NCBI RefSeq assembly: GCF_009807035.1
Contig: NZ_WUBI01000001.1
Span: forward strand, 2,356,001-2,420,000
Origin: Paenibacillus dendrobii
GTDB lineage: Bacteria; Bacillota; Bacilli; Paenibacillales; Paenibacillaceae
Length of the DNA: 64,000 nt
Direction of reading: 5' to 3'
Below, in pieces: positions 1 to 8,920 of the stretch (position 1 is its first letter; each line of letters starts with the position of its first letter). Made by a program: the position numbers and the translations under genes. The notes beneath the pieces were generated by a model. The model was not told the DNA's origin and ran no database searches. It was given only the letters and a program-made list of their open reading frames with translations.

Positions 1-1187
1 CAAGTGAGAGTCCGTTCCAGTTCCTTTTTCACGCCAAGCGCCTGCTTGGCTGTATCTCTTGCCAGCTGGTGTACGGATCTGCCGGTCTTTTCCACATGTC
101 CAACAGCCTGCTCCAGCTCGCCGAACATCCGGCTTCCTTGGGTCAATTGTTCAGCCCCTGCCTGAATTTGCCGCACTCCAGAAGCGGTTAACGTCCCGGT
201 TTCGGCGGCTAATTGGCTGATACGCTCCAGAAGCCCGGAAATATCTGCTGCGAGGCTCCGGGTCTGCGCTGCCAATGATCTTACTTCCGCCGCAACAATT
301 TGAAACCCTCTGCCTTGGCTTCCCGCATGAGCTGCTTCAATAGAGGCGTTGATAGCCAGGAGGCCGCTTTGATCCGCAAGCTTCGCGATTCCCTGCGTAA
401 GCGAGGAGATTTGGCCTGCATCCTCGATGAGACGGGATACCTGCTTCTGATTCCGGTTCATGTGAGCGACGGCTTCCGTATATGATTGTCCTGCTTCATC
501 TAGCTTCAGCCTTCCTTCTGACGTCCATTCTTTCATGCGGAGGCATTCTTCAAGCGTAAGGCTCGCAGCCTCCGCAACTTCTCCCAGCGAATGCTCCATG
601 CCGCTCACATGTCCGTAATTCTCTGATATCGTACGTCTTCTCTGCTCCTCTGCTTCGGTCTGAAGCAGCCCCGACATCTTCATCAGATCCTGAACCGTCA
701 GGACTCCAGCCAGCCGGTCCTTCTCCGTCACGATCACGCAGTCATAGAACCGGTTCTCCGGTCTTTCCAGTGCCCGCCGAATCATCAGAGCCGGGTCCTC
801 TTCCATTTCCACAATCAAAATATCTTCTTCGGCGAATTTTTTTACTGAGCGGTCAAAATATAAATCAGCTGCAAACCGGCCTGTCAATCTCCGAAAAAAG
901 GCGTCCTTCATCAGAAGTCCTTCCGGGCGATGGTTCTCTCCACAGATGACCAGACATGGAAAATGCGGGTGTTCTTTCAACATTCCAAGTGCTTCCCTGC
1001 AGGTGACAGACGAATTCAATGCAGGGACCGTGCGGCAGCATTCAGCGGCAGATATTTTGCTTACCTGTTGTCCGGGAACATTTGATACTGCTGTGTCCAT
1101 CAGCATAGGGTCTGCGTTCTGGTTCTTTTCAGATATAGGCTCTTGAAGATTGTTACTCGTGCTTCTCTCCATTTGCAGTGTGCTCAA
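1..1187 (-). CDS. Soluble CBS-domain methyl-accepting chemotaxis-type protein (3' end outside window)
   Basis: Reading the minus strand gives an open frame of about 395 codons that runs off the window start, so the C-terminus is missing. The N-terminal half resembles a CBS-domain pair (about residues 40-170). The second half is a methyl-accepting signalling helix with the diagnostic hairpin-tip stretch LAINASIEAAHAG followed by GRGFQIVAAEVRSLA. No membrane segment is visible, so this should be a cytoplasmic receptor that passes ligand or energy signals to CheA/CheW. I chose the TTG at 1187 because AGGGGGAG lies just upstream; an in-frame ATG at 1172 is the alternative. The ligand is unknown; CBS domains often bind adenine nucleotides. 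Confidence 0.8.
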   Translation of the reverse strand, partial: MSTLQMERSTSNNLQEPISEKNQNADPMLMDTAVSNVPGQQVSKISAAECCRTVPALNSSVTCREALGMLKEHPHFPCLVICGENHRPEGLLMKDAFFRRLTGRFAADLYFDRSVKKFAEEDILIVEMEEDPALMIRRALERPENRFYDCVIVTEKDRLAGVLTVQDLMKMSGLLQTEAEEQRRRTISENYGHVSGMEHSLGEVAEAASLTLEECLRMKEWTSEGRLKLDEAGQSYTEAVAHMNRNQKQVSRLIEDAGQISSLTQGIAKLADQSGLLAINASIEAAHAGSQGRGFQIVAAEVRSLAAQTRSLAADISGLLERISQLAAETGTLTASGVRQIQAGAEQLTQGSRMFGELEQAVGHVEKTGRSVHQLARDTAKQALGVKKELERTLT

Positions 1188-1343
1188 GACCAAACTCCCC
1201 CTCAGAACTTCTCTTTAGCCGCATCATAACGCTGAATGATTAACAGAAGATTCGACACGGATCAAGTGAGTGTAAAAACAAACCGTTATCGATGTTAATT
1301 GCATTCGCCGAACCGGCATACACAAACATCCACACACAAAAAA

Positions 1344-1376
1344 AAGCCCCCATCATGATTCCTGATGATGAGCGCT
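1344..1376 (-). terminator. Hairpin terminator at the 3' end of phoP
   Basis: On the minus strand CATCAT and ATGATG pair around a short loop and are followed by GGGGGCTTTTTTTTG. The hairpin overlaps the last phoP codons. The stem is modest but the T-run is clear. Confidence 0.5.
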
Positions 1377-2084
1377 TCTTTTTTTATTGATAACCAGTTT
1401 ATATCCCACTCCGCGGATGGAGTCGATATGCACAGATTCAGGATCAAGCTCAAGCTTTTTGCGGAGCGAACTGACATGGACGTCCACCGTCCGCTGGCCT
1501 CCGATGTAATCGAAACCCCAAACGGCATTCATTAAATCATCTCTCGTCAGCACTACGCCCGGCTTGCGGGCCAGGTACAGCAATACTTCGAATTCCTTTG
1601 GTCTTAGGCTGATACTTGTGCTGCCAAGCAGCACCTCATACTTTTCCGGGAAAATCTCCAGCTGTCCCAGCCGGATCGCAGAATCCGCGGTTTCCGGGAC
1701 CATCTCCTCCTTCGCTCCCGAGACACGCCGTAACACCGTACCCACGCGGGCCAAAAGTTCAGAGACACCAAACGGCTTCGTGATGTAATCATCCGCGCCC
1801 AGCTTAAGGCCCTGCACCACTTCTTCTTCCGCGTTTTTGGCAGTTAAAATAATTACCGGAGTCGTGATGGCCTTCCCTCTCAGTTTGCCAAGAATATCGA
1901 ATCCATTCATTCCCGGCAGCATCAAATCCAGTATGATCAAGTCAAAAGGCTCTTGAACCGCACGCTCAAATCCGGAAGTTCCGTGATCTTCTATGGTGAC
2001 TTCATAGCCTTCTTGCGTCAGATTGTAAGAGAGCAATCTGGCCAAAGTCGGCTCATCTTCAATAACCAGCAAGCGCTGCGTCAT
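1353..2084 (-). CDS. phoP: Phosphate-type response regulator PhoP (OmpR/PhoB family)
   Basis: This 243-residue DNA-binding response regulator is the partner of the PhoR kinase encoded just upstream. The receiver domain (about 1-120) shows the acidic pocket in VIEDE, the phospho-acceptor in LIILDLMLPG and the conserved Lys in YITKPFG. A winged-helix OmpR domain (about 140-230) ends in TVDVHVSSLRKKL and RGVGYKL. The ATG is preceded by GGGGGA. In Bacillus, PhoP activates phosphate-starvation genes and cell-wall teichuronic acid synthesis. A Pho box 66-82 bases upstream suggests autoregulation independent of phoR read-through. Other OmpR regulators look similar, so the PhoP name rests partly on PhoR similarity and the mdh-side neighbourhood. 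Confidence 0.85.
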   Translation of the reverse strand: MTQRLLVIEDEPTLARLLSYNLTQEGYEVTIEDHGTSGFERAVQEPFDLIILDLMLPGMNGFDILGKLRGKAITTPVIILTAKNAEEEVVQGLKLGADDYITKPFGVSELLARVGTVLRRVSGAKEEMVPETADSAIRLGQLEIFPEKYEVLLGSTSISLRPKEFEVLLYLARKPGVVLTRDDLMNAVWGFDYIGGQRTVDVHVSSLRKKLELDPESVHIDSIRGVGYKLVINKKRSAHHQES

Positions 2085-2149
2085 TTATTAATTCCCCCGT
2101 TCTAAAAACAATGGTTTCGAATGCTGACAAGCCCATCGTAACACTCAAA

Positions 2150-2166
2150 TGTTAACTCTGTGTAAA
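2150..2166 (-). promoter_or_regulatory. Pho box upstream of phoP
   Basis: On the minus strand TTTACA, five bases, then TTAACA form a direct repeat with 11-base period. This matches the Bacillus PhoP-binding pattern TT(A/T/C)ACA with 5-base spacing. It lies in the 153-base gap between the phoR stop and the phoP start, so it most likely serves phoP. Confidence 0.6.
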
Positions 2167-2237
2167 CAAGAAGCATCAACATCGCACCTTTTTTAAGATT
2201 ACAGAAATGAAAAGCGTAACGAAAGGATTCTTTTCGC

Positions 2238-4025
2238 TTAATCCTGCAGCATAGGCAGTTCAACCGTAAATGTAGTTCCGATGCCGAGTTCGCTTTCCAC
2301 GGAGATTTCTCCATGATGCAGGTCGACCAGGTGTTTTACGATGGAAAGTCCGAGGCCGGTCCCGCCTGAGTTGCGCGACCTGCCCTTATCCACCCGGTAA
2401 AAGCGTTCAAATATTCGCGGTTGGTCCTTTTTAGGTATGCCAATTCCCGTATCGGAAACCTTCATGATCACCTTATCGGATTCCTCGTCATCCCCGCGTT
2501 CCTGAATGATAAGCTCCACTTTGCCGCCGTCCTGCGTGTAGCTTACGGCATTGGACAAGAGATTAATCAAAATTTGCCGGAGCTTATCCTCATCCGCCTC
2601 CACGAACAACTCTTCCGGGATTTCGGTATGCAGCGTGATCCTTTTTTTCTTGGCCACGGTTCCGATCGTATCCATAATGGACGCGCAGAAAGAGGCTAAA
2701 TGAACCGGTGCGTAATCCATCGGAGAACGCTTGGATTCGATTTTCGACAAATCAAGTATATCACTTATCAAGCGGTTCAGCCGCTCACTTTCATCGTATA
2801 TGATTTGCAGGAAGGATCTCGCTGTCTCTTCATCTTTGACGCCGCCTCCGAGCAGCGTCTCGGAGAATCCCTTCACGGCTGCCACCGGCGTTTTCAGCTC
2901 ATGCGATACATTCGCCACAAATTCGCTTCGCATATTCTCCAGTCGGCGGATCGCCGTCACGTCCTGAAGCAGAAACAGCATGCCTTTAAAAGAATGTTCC
3001 TCTCCGAACATAGGCACTCCATCCAGATGCAGAATGGTTTCTTCCGGCTGGTACACGCTTCGTTCCTCATGGATAATCACCCGTTCCGTTATTCCGTCCT
3101 TGATCAGCCGGGTCAGCTCATAATACTGCTTTAGTTCATTGAAAGAACGCCCGTTCAGTTGGCCGGGACCGACATGCAACATTCTTTCTGCGGCCGGGTT
3201 GATGAGGGCAATGCTGCCTGTCGCGTCCACCAGAAGTATTCCGCTGGTCATGTTATCGAGTACACTTTGGAGAAGGTCCTCATTATCACGTATCGTTTGC
3301 AGCTGATTTTGAAGACTATCCGCCATGCCGTTAATCGCCTTGGCCAGCTCTCCGATCTCATCCTTCCGGTACATATTGACTCTCGCATCATAATCGAGAC
3401 CGGATATCCTCCCCGCAACCCTGGTAATTTTCTCCAGAGGAGATGTCAGTCCAGCCGCAACACGGTAGCTGACAAGTGTAGCCACGACGAACAAAATAGC
3501 CAACCCGCCCGCCATCAGCGTCCAGCCCTTGCGAACTCCCTCGTCAACGGATTCCAGACTCACAGACAAGCGGATAAAACCATCGTAATTACCACCGGAA
3601 ACGACTGGCACCGCTACATATAGCATGTCCTCCCGAAGAGTAGAACTGTACCTAATCGCATGCCCGGCGCCTTTTTGCGCCGCGTTAACGATCTCTTCGC
3701 GCGTGCTGTGATTATCCATAAGGAGCGGATCGCTTTCCGAATCTCCGATGACCGTTCCGTCTTTCGTAATAAACGTAACCCTCGAGTCGATAAGTCCGGC
3801 CAGATATCTGGATTCACGTGTATAGTAAGTCACCGCACTTTCTCCCGAAGCGGGACGAAAATCAAACGTTCGGCTCAGTAGGTTGATCTCCCTGATCATA
3901 TTGTCTTCTAATGCGGAAATATGGGATTTTTTAAACACCTGGGCCATCGTAATGCCCGCACCCACCATGGAGATGCCAATCATGATCATTAAGATCAAGG
4001 TGAGTCTGATACGAAAGGGTCTCAT
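2238..4025 (-). CDS. phoR: Phosphate sensor histidine kinase PhoR
   Basis: A membrane sensor kinase of 595 residues. It has one membrane helix near the N-terminus, an extracytoplasmic sensor region to about 165, a second helix (about 170-190), a HAMP linker, a PAS domain (about 250-355), a HisKA dimerisation domain with phospho-accepting His375 in VSHELKTP, and a HATPase domain with the N box (NLLSNAV) and G boxes (DTGIGIP, GTGLGLSIVKHLV). The whole resembles B. subtilis PhoR, particularly around the His box. I start at ATG 4025 because AAGGAAG precedes it; an ATG at 4043 adds six residues but has no good ribosome site. phoR precedes phoP, the reverse of the Bacillus order. Confidence 0.85.
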   Translation of the reverse strand: MRPFRIRLTLILMIMIGISMVGAGITMAQVFKKSHISALEDNMIREINLLSRTFDFRPASGESAVTYYTRESRYLAGLIDSRVTFITKDGTVIGDSESDPLLMDNHSTREEIVNAAQKGAGHAIRYSSTLREDMLYVAVPVVSGGNYDGFIRLSVSLESVDEGVRKGWTLMAGGLAILFVVATLVSYRVAAGLTSPLEKITRVAGRISGLDYDARVNMYRKDEIGELAKAINGMADSLQNQLQTIRDNEDLLQSVLDNMTSGILLVDATGSIALINPAAERMLHVGPGQLNGRSFNELKQYYELTRLIKDGITERVIIHEERSVYQPEETILHLDGVPMFGEEHSFKGMLFLLQDVTAIRRLENMRSEFVANVSHELKTPVAAVKGFSETLLGGGVKDEETARSFLQIIYDESERLNRLISDILDLSKIESKRSPMDYAPVHLASFCASIMDTIGTVAKKKRITLHTEIPEELFVEADEDKLRQILINLLSNAVSYTQDGGKVELIIQERGDDEESDKVIMKVSDTGIGIPKKDQPRIFERFYRVDKGRSRNSGGTGLGLSIVKHLVDLHHGEISVESELGIGTTFTVELPMLQD

Positions 4026-4236
4026 TGCCGTCTTCCTTTTCATGAGTTTTCATTTCATTTTTCTTATTCTTATCCTATCTTGAAAATCCAAGGATGAACA
4101 GTCTATTTTCCGTTCATGGGATGGCCACGCCAAGCAATCTTTAACAGGTAGATGTCTTGCAGGGGTTAAGAGTATAATAATAGCGAATTGTTAACGCTGG
4201 ATTAAATATGATCATTTTAAAAGGAGCGTAAAATCC

Positions 4237-4848
4237 TTGAACTTTCCATTAGCTGCTTATATGTACCGACTTCAATACATCCGGCGCTGGAGCCTGATGC
4301 GGAGTACAACAACTGAAAATGTGGCGGATCATTCCTTCCACGTGTCGCTCTTAACCCATATGCTTTGCTTAATCGGCAATACCTATTATGACCGTAAGCT
4401 GAACGCAGACCGCGCTGCCACGCTCGCATTGTACCATGATGCAGCCGAGGTTTTTACCGGAGACATCGCCACGCCGGTGAAGCATAACAATCCGCAGCTT
4501 CTCGCGAGCTTCCGCGAAATGGAGAACATCGCAGCCAAACGTCTGGCTGGTATGGCCCCGCCCGAGCTGCAGTCAATCTATGCCAAACTGTTCCGGCCCG
4601 ACTCCGAGGATGCGGAGCAGCGTGAGCTCCTTCGCTACGTCAAAGCTGCCGACAGTTTGGACGCTTATCTAAAATGCGCTTTTGAAGTCGCATCCGGCAA
4701 CAGGGAATTTGCCGCTGCCAAGGAACAGACGCTTTCCAAGGTAAAGCAAATGCAGCTTCCGGAAGCGGACTATTTTCTGACTCATATGGCTCCAAGCTTT
4801 GAGATGTCCCTGGATGAGCTGTCTCAGATCTCAAATAACCCAGAATAA
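4237..4848 (+). CDS. yfbR: HD-domain 5'-deoxynucleotidase YfbR family
   Basis: A 203-residue HD-superfamily hydrolase that aligns along its length with E. coli YfbR, which removes phosphate from deoxynucleoside 5'-monophosphates. Metal-binding residues are visible in NVADHSFHV (first His) and LYHDAAEVFTGDIATPVKH (HD and downstream acids). The conserved C-terminal stretch PSFEMSLDELSQ is present. The start is a TTG with AAAGGAG upstream; it is preferred over the internal ATG because the first residues also match YfbR. It is a single gene on the plus strand between minus-strand genes. Confidence 0.88.
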   Translation: MNFPLAAYMYRLQYIRRWSLMRSTTTENVADHSFHVSLLTHMLCLIGNTYYDRKLNADRAATLALYHDAAEVFTGDIATPVKHNNPQLLASFREMENIAAKRLAGMAPPELQSIYAKLFRPDSEDAEQRELLRYVKAADSLDAYLKCAFEVASGNREFAAAKEQTLSKVKQMQLPEADYFLTHMAPSFEMSLDELSQISNNPE

Positions 4849-4853
4849 CATAG

Positions 4854-4889
4854 AAAGGCTGAGCAGATTCTCATCTGCTCAGCCTTTTA
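4854..4889. terminator. Bidirectional hairpin terminator between yfbR and the SDR gene
   Basis: A perfect 13-bp stem AAGGCTGAGCAGA / TCTGCTCAGCCTT with a six-base loop is followed by TTTAT on the plus strand and preceded by an A-rich stretch for the minus strand. It separates two convergent genes. Confidence 0.85.
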
Positions 4890-4914
4890 TGATAGATAAC
4901 CTGTTTAGCGTTCA

Positions 4915-5784
4915 TTAGCCATTCACGATTTCTCCGCCATTCACATGGATGACCTGTCCGCTCACATAGGAAGAATCATTGGATGCCAGATATACGTAAG
5001 CCGGAGCTAGCTCCTCCGGTTGGCCCGGTCGCTTCATCGGCTGGGTCGATCCAAATTCGCTTACCTTCTTGGCATCAAAAGTTGACGGGATGAGTGGCGT
5101 CCAGATCGGCCCTGGCGCCACTGCATTCACGCGAATGCCTTTTTCCACAATATTCATCGATAAGGAGCGTGTAAAGCTGACAATCGCTCCTTTGGTTGCC
5201 GAATAATCAATTAACGTCGGATTGCCTTTATAGGCGGTTATGGAAGCCGTATTTACGATGGAGCTGCCACCCTTCATATGCGGCATCGCCATCTTCGTCA
5301 TATAGAACATGCCGAAGATGTTGGTCCGAAAAGTCCGTTCCAGCTGTTCTGCCGTAATATCCTCGATCTTCTGCTGCGGATGCTGCTCGGCTGCATTGTT
5401 GATCAAGATATCCAATCCCCCAAGCTCCTGCACCGATTGGTTCACGGCTTTTTTGCAGAAATGCTCGTCGCCGATGTCACCGGCGATCAGCAGGCATTTG
5501 CGTCCTTCCTGTTCGACCTGACGCTTCGTTTCCTTCGCATCCTCATGTTCATTCAAATATATGATCGACAAATCCGCACCTTCCTTGGCAAATGCCACCG
5601 CAACTGCGCGTCCGATGCCGCTATCCCCGCCTGTAATAATTGCTTTCTTGCCTTTGAGCTTGCCTGCGGCGACATAATCGCTCGGCTCGTATTTAGGGAG
5701 CGGATTCATCTCCGATTCGATCCCCGGCTGCTGGTTCTGATGCTGCGGAGGCAGCGTCTGCTTAGTTTGTGAATTTCCTGACAC
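4915..5784 (-). CDS. Short-chain dehydrogenase/reductase, general stress protein 39 type
   Basis: This 289-residue NAD(P)-dependent oxidoreductase has a glycine-rich cofactor motif in ITGGDSGIGRAVAVAF, NNAA at the end of beta-4, and the catalytic Tyr and Lys in YSATKGA. A polar, Gln/Pro-rich N-terminal extension of about 45 residues before the Rossmann fold is typical of the B. subtilis YhdF/YhxC/YdaD stress group. The substrate cannot be told from sequence. The start is GTG with GGGAG upstream. It stands alone between two terminators, consistent with a stress-regulated monocistronic gene. Confidence 0.85.
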   Translation of the reverse strand: MSGNSQTKQTLPPQHQNQQPGIESEMNPLPKYEPSDYVAAGKLKGKKAIITGGDSGIGRAVAVAFAKEGADLSIIYLNEHEDAKETKRQVEQEGRKCLLIAGDIGDEHFCKKAVNQSVQELGGLDILINNAAEQHPQQKIEDITAEQLERTFRTNIFGMFYMTKMAMPHMKGGSSIVNTASITAYKGNPTLIDYSATKGAIVSFTRSLSMNIVEKGIRVNAVAPGPIWTPLIPSTFDAKKVSEFGSTQPMKRPGQPEELAPAYVYLASNDSSYVSGQVIHVNGGEIVNG

Positions 5785-5932
5785 GATTCATTTCTCCCTT
5801 CCATGCTGCATTTATTGTTCTCAACATCCAATCATACGAGGGTTACTTATCCATATTAGGATGGCGCAAATCATTTCCTTTATTCTTCTGACGATGGTTA
5901 CTTACCACATGAACCATAAAATCAAACACAAA

Positions 5933-5966
5933 AACGCCGTCCCCCTAAAGGAATGGGGACGGCGTT
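5933..5966 (-). terminator. Hairpin terminator downstream of the 141-residue membrane protein gene
   Basis: Inverted repeat AACGCCGTCCCC / GGGGACGGCGTT, 12 bp, ten-base loop. On the minus strand it follows the stop of the gene ending at 5983. Confidence 0.75.
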
Positions 5967-5982
5967 ACTTCATATCCGTTGA

Positions 5983-6408
5983 TTAGATAATATCTCTGTA
6001 TACCATAAAGAACAGCATAACGAGAACGCAAATGGCGATCAAAGCGCTCAGCGTACGGATTTTTCCGGTTTGGACCGAAATGTCGCGGCTGTTCTTAATG
6101 CCATCCAGCGCAAGGCGAAGCGGTTTGCCCATCATGCCGCTGATGGCACCAATAGCCAGGAACAAGATAATGACCACGATCATCCAAGGTACCGAATAAT
6201 CGCCTTGACTCATCAAATATCCACCCGTCAGCAATTGAATGACAAGCGCGATTTGAGCATACGTATTAAGGCCGCGGATGGCTGCCGCACTGCCTTCCTG
6301 TGCCGGCAGAGACAGTTTGGCTACTTTACCCACAACGAAAGGCAGAATCAGATAGAAGCCTAGAGCCGCAGCGCCCAAGATATGTATAAATAACATTACC
6401 ATTCCCAT
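5983..6408 (-). CDS. Small integral membrane protein, unknown function
   Basis: A 141-residue protein with four hydrophobic segments (about residues 3-25, 50-67, 73-92 and 118-137) separated by short polar loops. It is probably a four-helix membrane protein. I do not recognise a catalytic motif. It lies between mdh and the SDR gene with its own terminator. The ATG is preceded by AGGGATCC-like purine-rich sequence. Confidence 0.7.
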   Translation of the reverse strand: MGMVMLFIHILGAAALGFYLILPFVVGKVAKLSLPAQEGSAAAIRGLNTYAQIALVIQLLTGGYLMSQGDYSVPWMIVVIILFLAIGAISGMMGKPLRLALDGIKNSRDISVQTGKIRTLSALIAICVLVMLFFMVYRDII

Positions 6409-6478
6409 GAACAGGATCCCTCCATAAATTCTATGATTTAGATTACATGTATTATCATTTTACACCAATCAAAAGAAA

Positions 6479-6514
6479 AGAAAACCTCTAAATATGAACA
6501 AACTTAGAGGTTTT
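6479..6514 (-). terminator. Terminator of the citZ-icd-mdh gene run
   Basis: GAAAACCTCTAA and TTAGAGGTTTTC form a 12-bp perfect stem with a 12-base loop. It lies 32 bases beyond the mdh stop on the minus strand. Confidence 0.8.
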
Positions 6515-6546
6515 CCCTTTTGAACTATGGTGCAATCGAACGTTAA

Positions 6547-7488
6547 TTACACGTTCACAACGGAAATGACGTTGCGTACGGAGTCAGCGGATTTGTCCAA
6601 GGCCGCTTTTTCCTCAGGCGTAAGCTCCAGCTCGAAAATTTTCTCGATGCCATTGCCGCCAAGAATGGTAGGCACGCCCAGGAACAAATCGTGGTATCCA
6701 TATTCGCCTTCAAGAAGCGCAATGACAGGAATAATGCGTTTCTTGTCCTTCATAATCGCTTCAGCCATCTGTACGAGGGAAGCTGCAGGAGCAAAGTAAG
6801 CACTGCCGTTGCCCAGCAGGTTGACGATTTCACCGCCGCCTACGCGGGTACGCTGCACGATTTCTTGAATGCGGTCCGCAGGAATCAGTGTATCGATTGG
6901 AATCCCTCCAACATTCGAGTAACGAACGAGAGGAACCATGTCGTCACCGTGTCCGCCGAGCACGAAGCCGCGGACATCTTCCACGGATACGTTAAGCTCC
7001 TGCGCGATGAATGTGCAGTAACGAGCCGTATCCAGTACGCCGGATTGACCGATCACGCGGTTTTTAGGGAAGCCGAGCGTTTTGTTCGCTACATAAGTCA
7101 TAGCGTCTACAGGGTTGCTCAAAATGATTACAATGGATTCTGGAGCGACTCTTTTTACATTTTCGCAAACCGCTTTCATGATGCCTGCATTGGTGTTCAC
7201 GAGGTCATCACGGCTCATGCCTGGTTTACGGGCTACACCTGCAGTAATGATAACGATGTCCGAGTCAGCGGCATCATCATAGTTGGAAGTACCGGTAATT
7301 TGGCTATCGAAGCCTTGTACCGGACTTGCTTCCAGCATGTCGAGCGCTTTACCTTTGGTCGGGTTCTCGAGCTGTGGAATATCCAGCAGCACTACGTTGC
7401 CAAGTTCCTTTTGAGCCAACATCAAAGCAGTAGTTGCACCGGTAAAGCCGGCACCTACGACAGTAATTTTTTTACGAGTCAAAGCCAT
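6547..7488 (-). CDS. mdh: Malate dehydrogenase (LDH-like, NAD-dependent)
   Basis: This 313-residue TCA-cycle enzyme interconverts malate and oxaloacetate. The dinucleotide-binding [10 protein letters not shown], the acidic residue in LLDIPQ that selects NAD, the substrate-binding region [12 protein letters not shown], the NPVDAMTY segment and catalytic His in GGHGDDMVP are all visible. Length and motifs fit the Bacillus-type Mdh of the lactate dehydrogenase superfamily. It lies 16 bases after icd, probably co-transcribed with icd and perhaps citZ. Confidence 0.97.
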   Translation of the reverse strand: MALTRKKITVVGAGFTGATTALMLAQKELGNVVLLDIPQLENPTKGKALDMLEASPVQGFDSQITGTSNYDDAADSDIVIITAGVARKPGMSRDDLVNTNAGIMKAVCENVKRVAPESIVIILSNPVDAMTYVANKTLGFPKNRVIGQSGVLDTARYCTFIAQELNVSVEDVRGFVLGGHGDDMVPLVRYSNVGGIPIDTLIPADRIQEIVQRTRVGGGEIVNLLGNGSAYFAPAASLVQMAEAIMKDKKRIIPVIALLEGEYGYHDLFLGVPTILGGNGIEKIFELELTPEEKAALDKSADSVRNVISVVNV

Positions 7489-7504
7489 TGTTTTTCCTTC
7501 TTCC

Positions 7505-8797
7505 TTACATGTTATTGATGACTTGGTCAGCGAACTCGGAGCATTTTACTTGCGTTGCGCCGTCCATCAGGCGGGCAAAGTCATAAGTAACGGTTTTATT
7601 GTTAATGGATGTTTCCATGCCTTTATAGATCAGGTCAGCCGCTTCCTGCCATCCCAGATGCTCAAGCAGCATAACGCCGGACAGGATAACGGAACCAGGG
7701 TTTACCACGTCTTTGTCCGCGTATTTAGGAGCCGTACCATGAGTAGCCTCGAAAATAGCATGTCCAGTTACGTAGTTGATGTTAGCACCTGGAGCGATAC
7801 CGATACCGCCGATTTGGGCAGCCAGTGCGTCAGACAGGTAGTCACCGTTCAAGTTAAGTGTAGCAATCACATCAAAGTCGGTAGGGCGAGTCAATACTTG
7901 CTGCAGGGCGATGTCCGCAATCGCGTCCTTCACAATGATTTTACCTTCAGCTTCTGCTGCGCTTTGTGCTGCGTTAGCTGCATCCGTGCCGTCTTTTTCT
8001 TTGATGGCATCGTATTGTGCCCATGTGAATACTTTGTCGCCGAACTCTTGCTCAGCCACTTCATAGCCCCAGTTTTTGAAGGCACCTTCAGTAAATTTCA
8101 TGATGTTGCCTTTGTGTACCAGCGTAACGCTCTTACGGCCATGCTGGATTGCGTACTCAACAGCTGCGCGAACCAGACGCTTGGAGCCTTCGGAGGATAC
8201 AGGCTTGATGCCGATACCGGAAGTTTCTGGGAAACGGATTTTGTTAACGCCCATTTCGTCTTGAAGGAATTTAATAACCTTCTTCACGGCTTCGGAACCT
8301 TCTTGATACTCGATACCAGCGTAGATGTCCTCGGTATTTTCACGGAAAATAACCATGTCCACCAGCTCAGGATGCTTCACCGGAGAAGGAACGCCGTTGA
8401 AGTAGCGTACAGGACGCAGACATACATACAGATCCAGCTCTTGGCGAAGGGCTACGTTCAGGGAACGGATACCGCCGCCGATTGGCGTAGTCAATGGTCC
8501 TTTGATAGCTACGATGTACTCACGGATAGCTTCAAGCGTGTCGTTTGGCAGCCATTCTCCGTATGTATTGAACGCTTTTTCACCGGCAAATACTTCGTAC
8601 CAAGCGATCTTTTTAGATCCGCCGTAAGCTTTTTCAACAGCAGCATCCAGAACGCGTTTGGAAGCTTTCCAGATGTCGCGGCCTGTTCCGTCACCTTCGA
8701 TAAAAGGAATGATCGGGTTGTTCGGCACCTGAAGCTTGCCTTCTGTTATTTCAATTTTTTCACCTTCGGTAGGAAGTGCAAATTTGTCCAATTTCAT
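7505..8797 (-). CDS. icd: Isocitrate dehydrogenase, NADP-dependent
   Basis: This 430-residue enzyme converts isocitrate to 2-oxoglutarate. Recognisable are the N-terminal [12 protein letters not shown], the substrate-binding loop [16 protein letters not shown] (the Ser is the phosphorylation site in E. coli Icd), and the C-terminal cofactor region [10 protein letters not shown] start at ATG 8797, which has AAGGAGG seven to eight bases upstream; longer starts add an unlikely Met/Lys-rich leader. It lies between citZ and mdh as in B. subtilis, with 123 bases after citZ. Confidence 0.97.
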   Translation of the reverse strand: MKLDKFALPTEGEKIEITEGKLQVPNNPIIPFIEGDGTGRDIWKASKRVLDAAVEKAYGGSKKIAWYEVFAGEKAFNTYGEWLPNDTLEAIREYIVAIKGPLTTPIGGGIRSLNVALRQELDLYVCLRPVRYFNGVPSPVKHPELVDMVIFRENTEDIYAGIEYQEGSEAVKKVIKFLQDEMGVNKIRFPETSGIGIKPVSSEGSKRLVRAAVEYAIQHGRKSVTLVHKGNIMKFTEGAFKNWGYEVAEQEFGDKVFTWAQYDAIKEKDGTDAANAAQSAAEAEGKIIVKDAIADIALQQVLTRPTDFDVIATLNLNGDYLSDALAAQIGGIGIAPGANINYVTGHAIFEATHGTAPKYADKDVVNPGSVILSGVMLLEHLGWQEAADLIYKGMETSINNKTVTYDFARLMDGATQVKCSEFADQVINNM

Positions 8798-8920
8798 GAT
8801 AATGTCCTCCTTCATTTTCATCAATATTCTTTTCATTTCAAACATGGACAGTCACATAGGGGCTCCGGAGCCCTGCACGAAAAGTGCGCCGCTACCGGTC
8901 CCCCTATTCTTTATTGTCCA

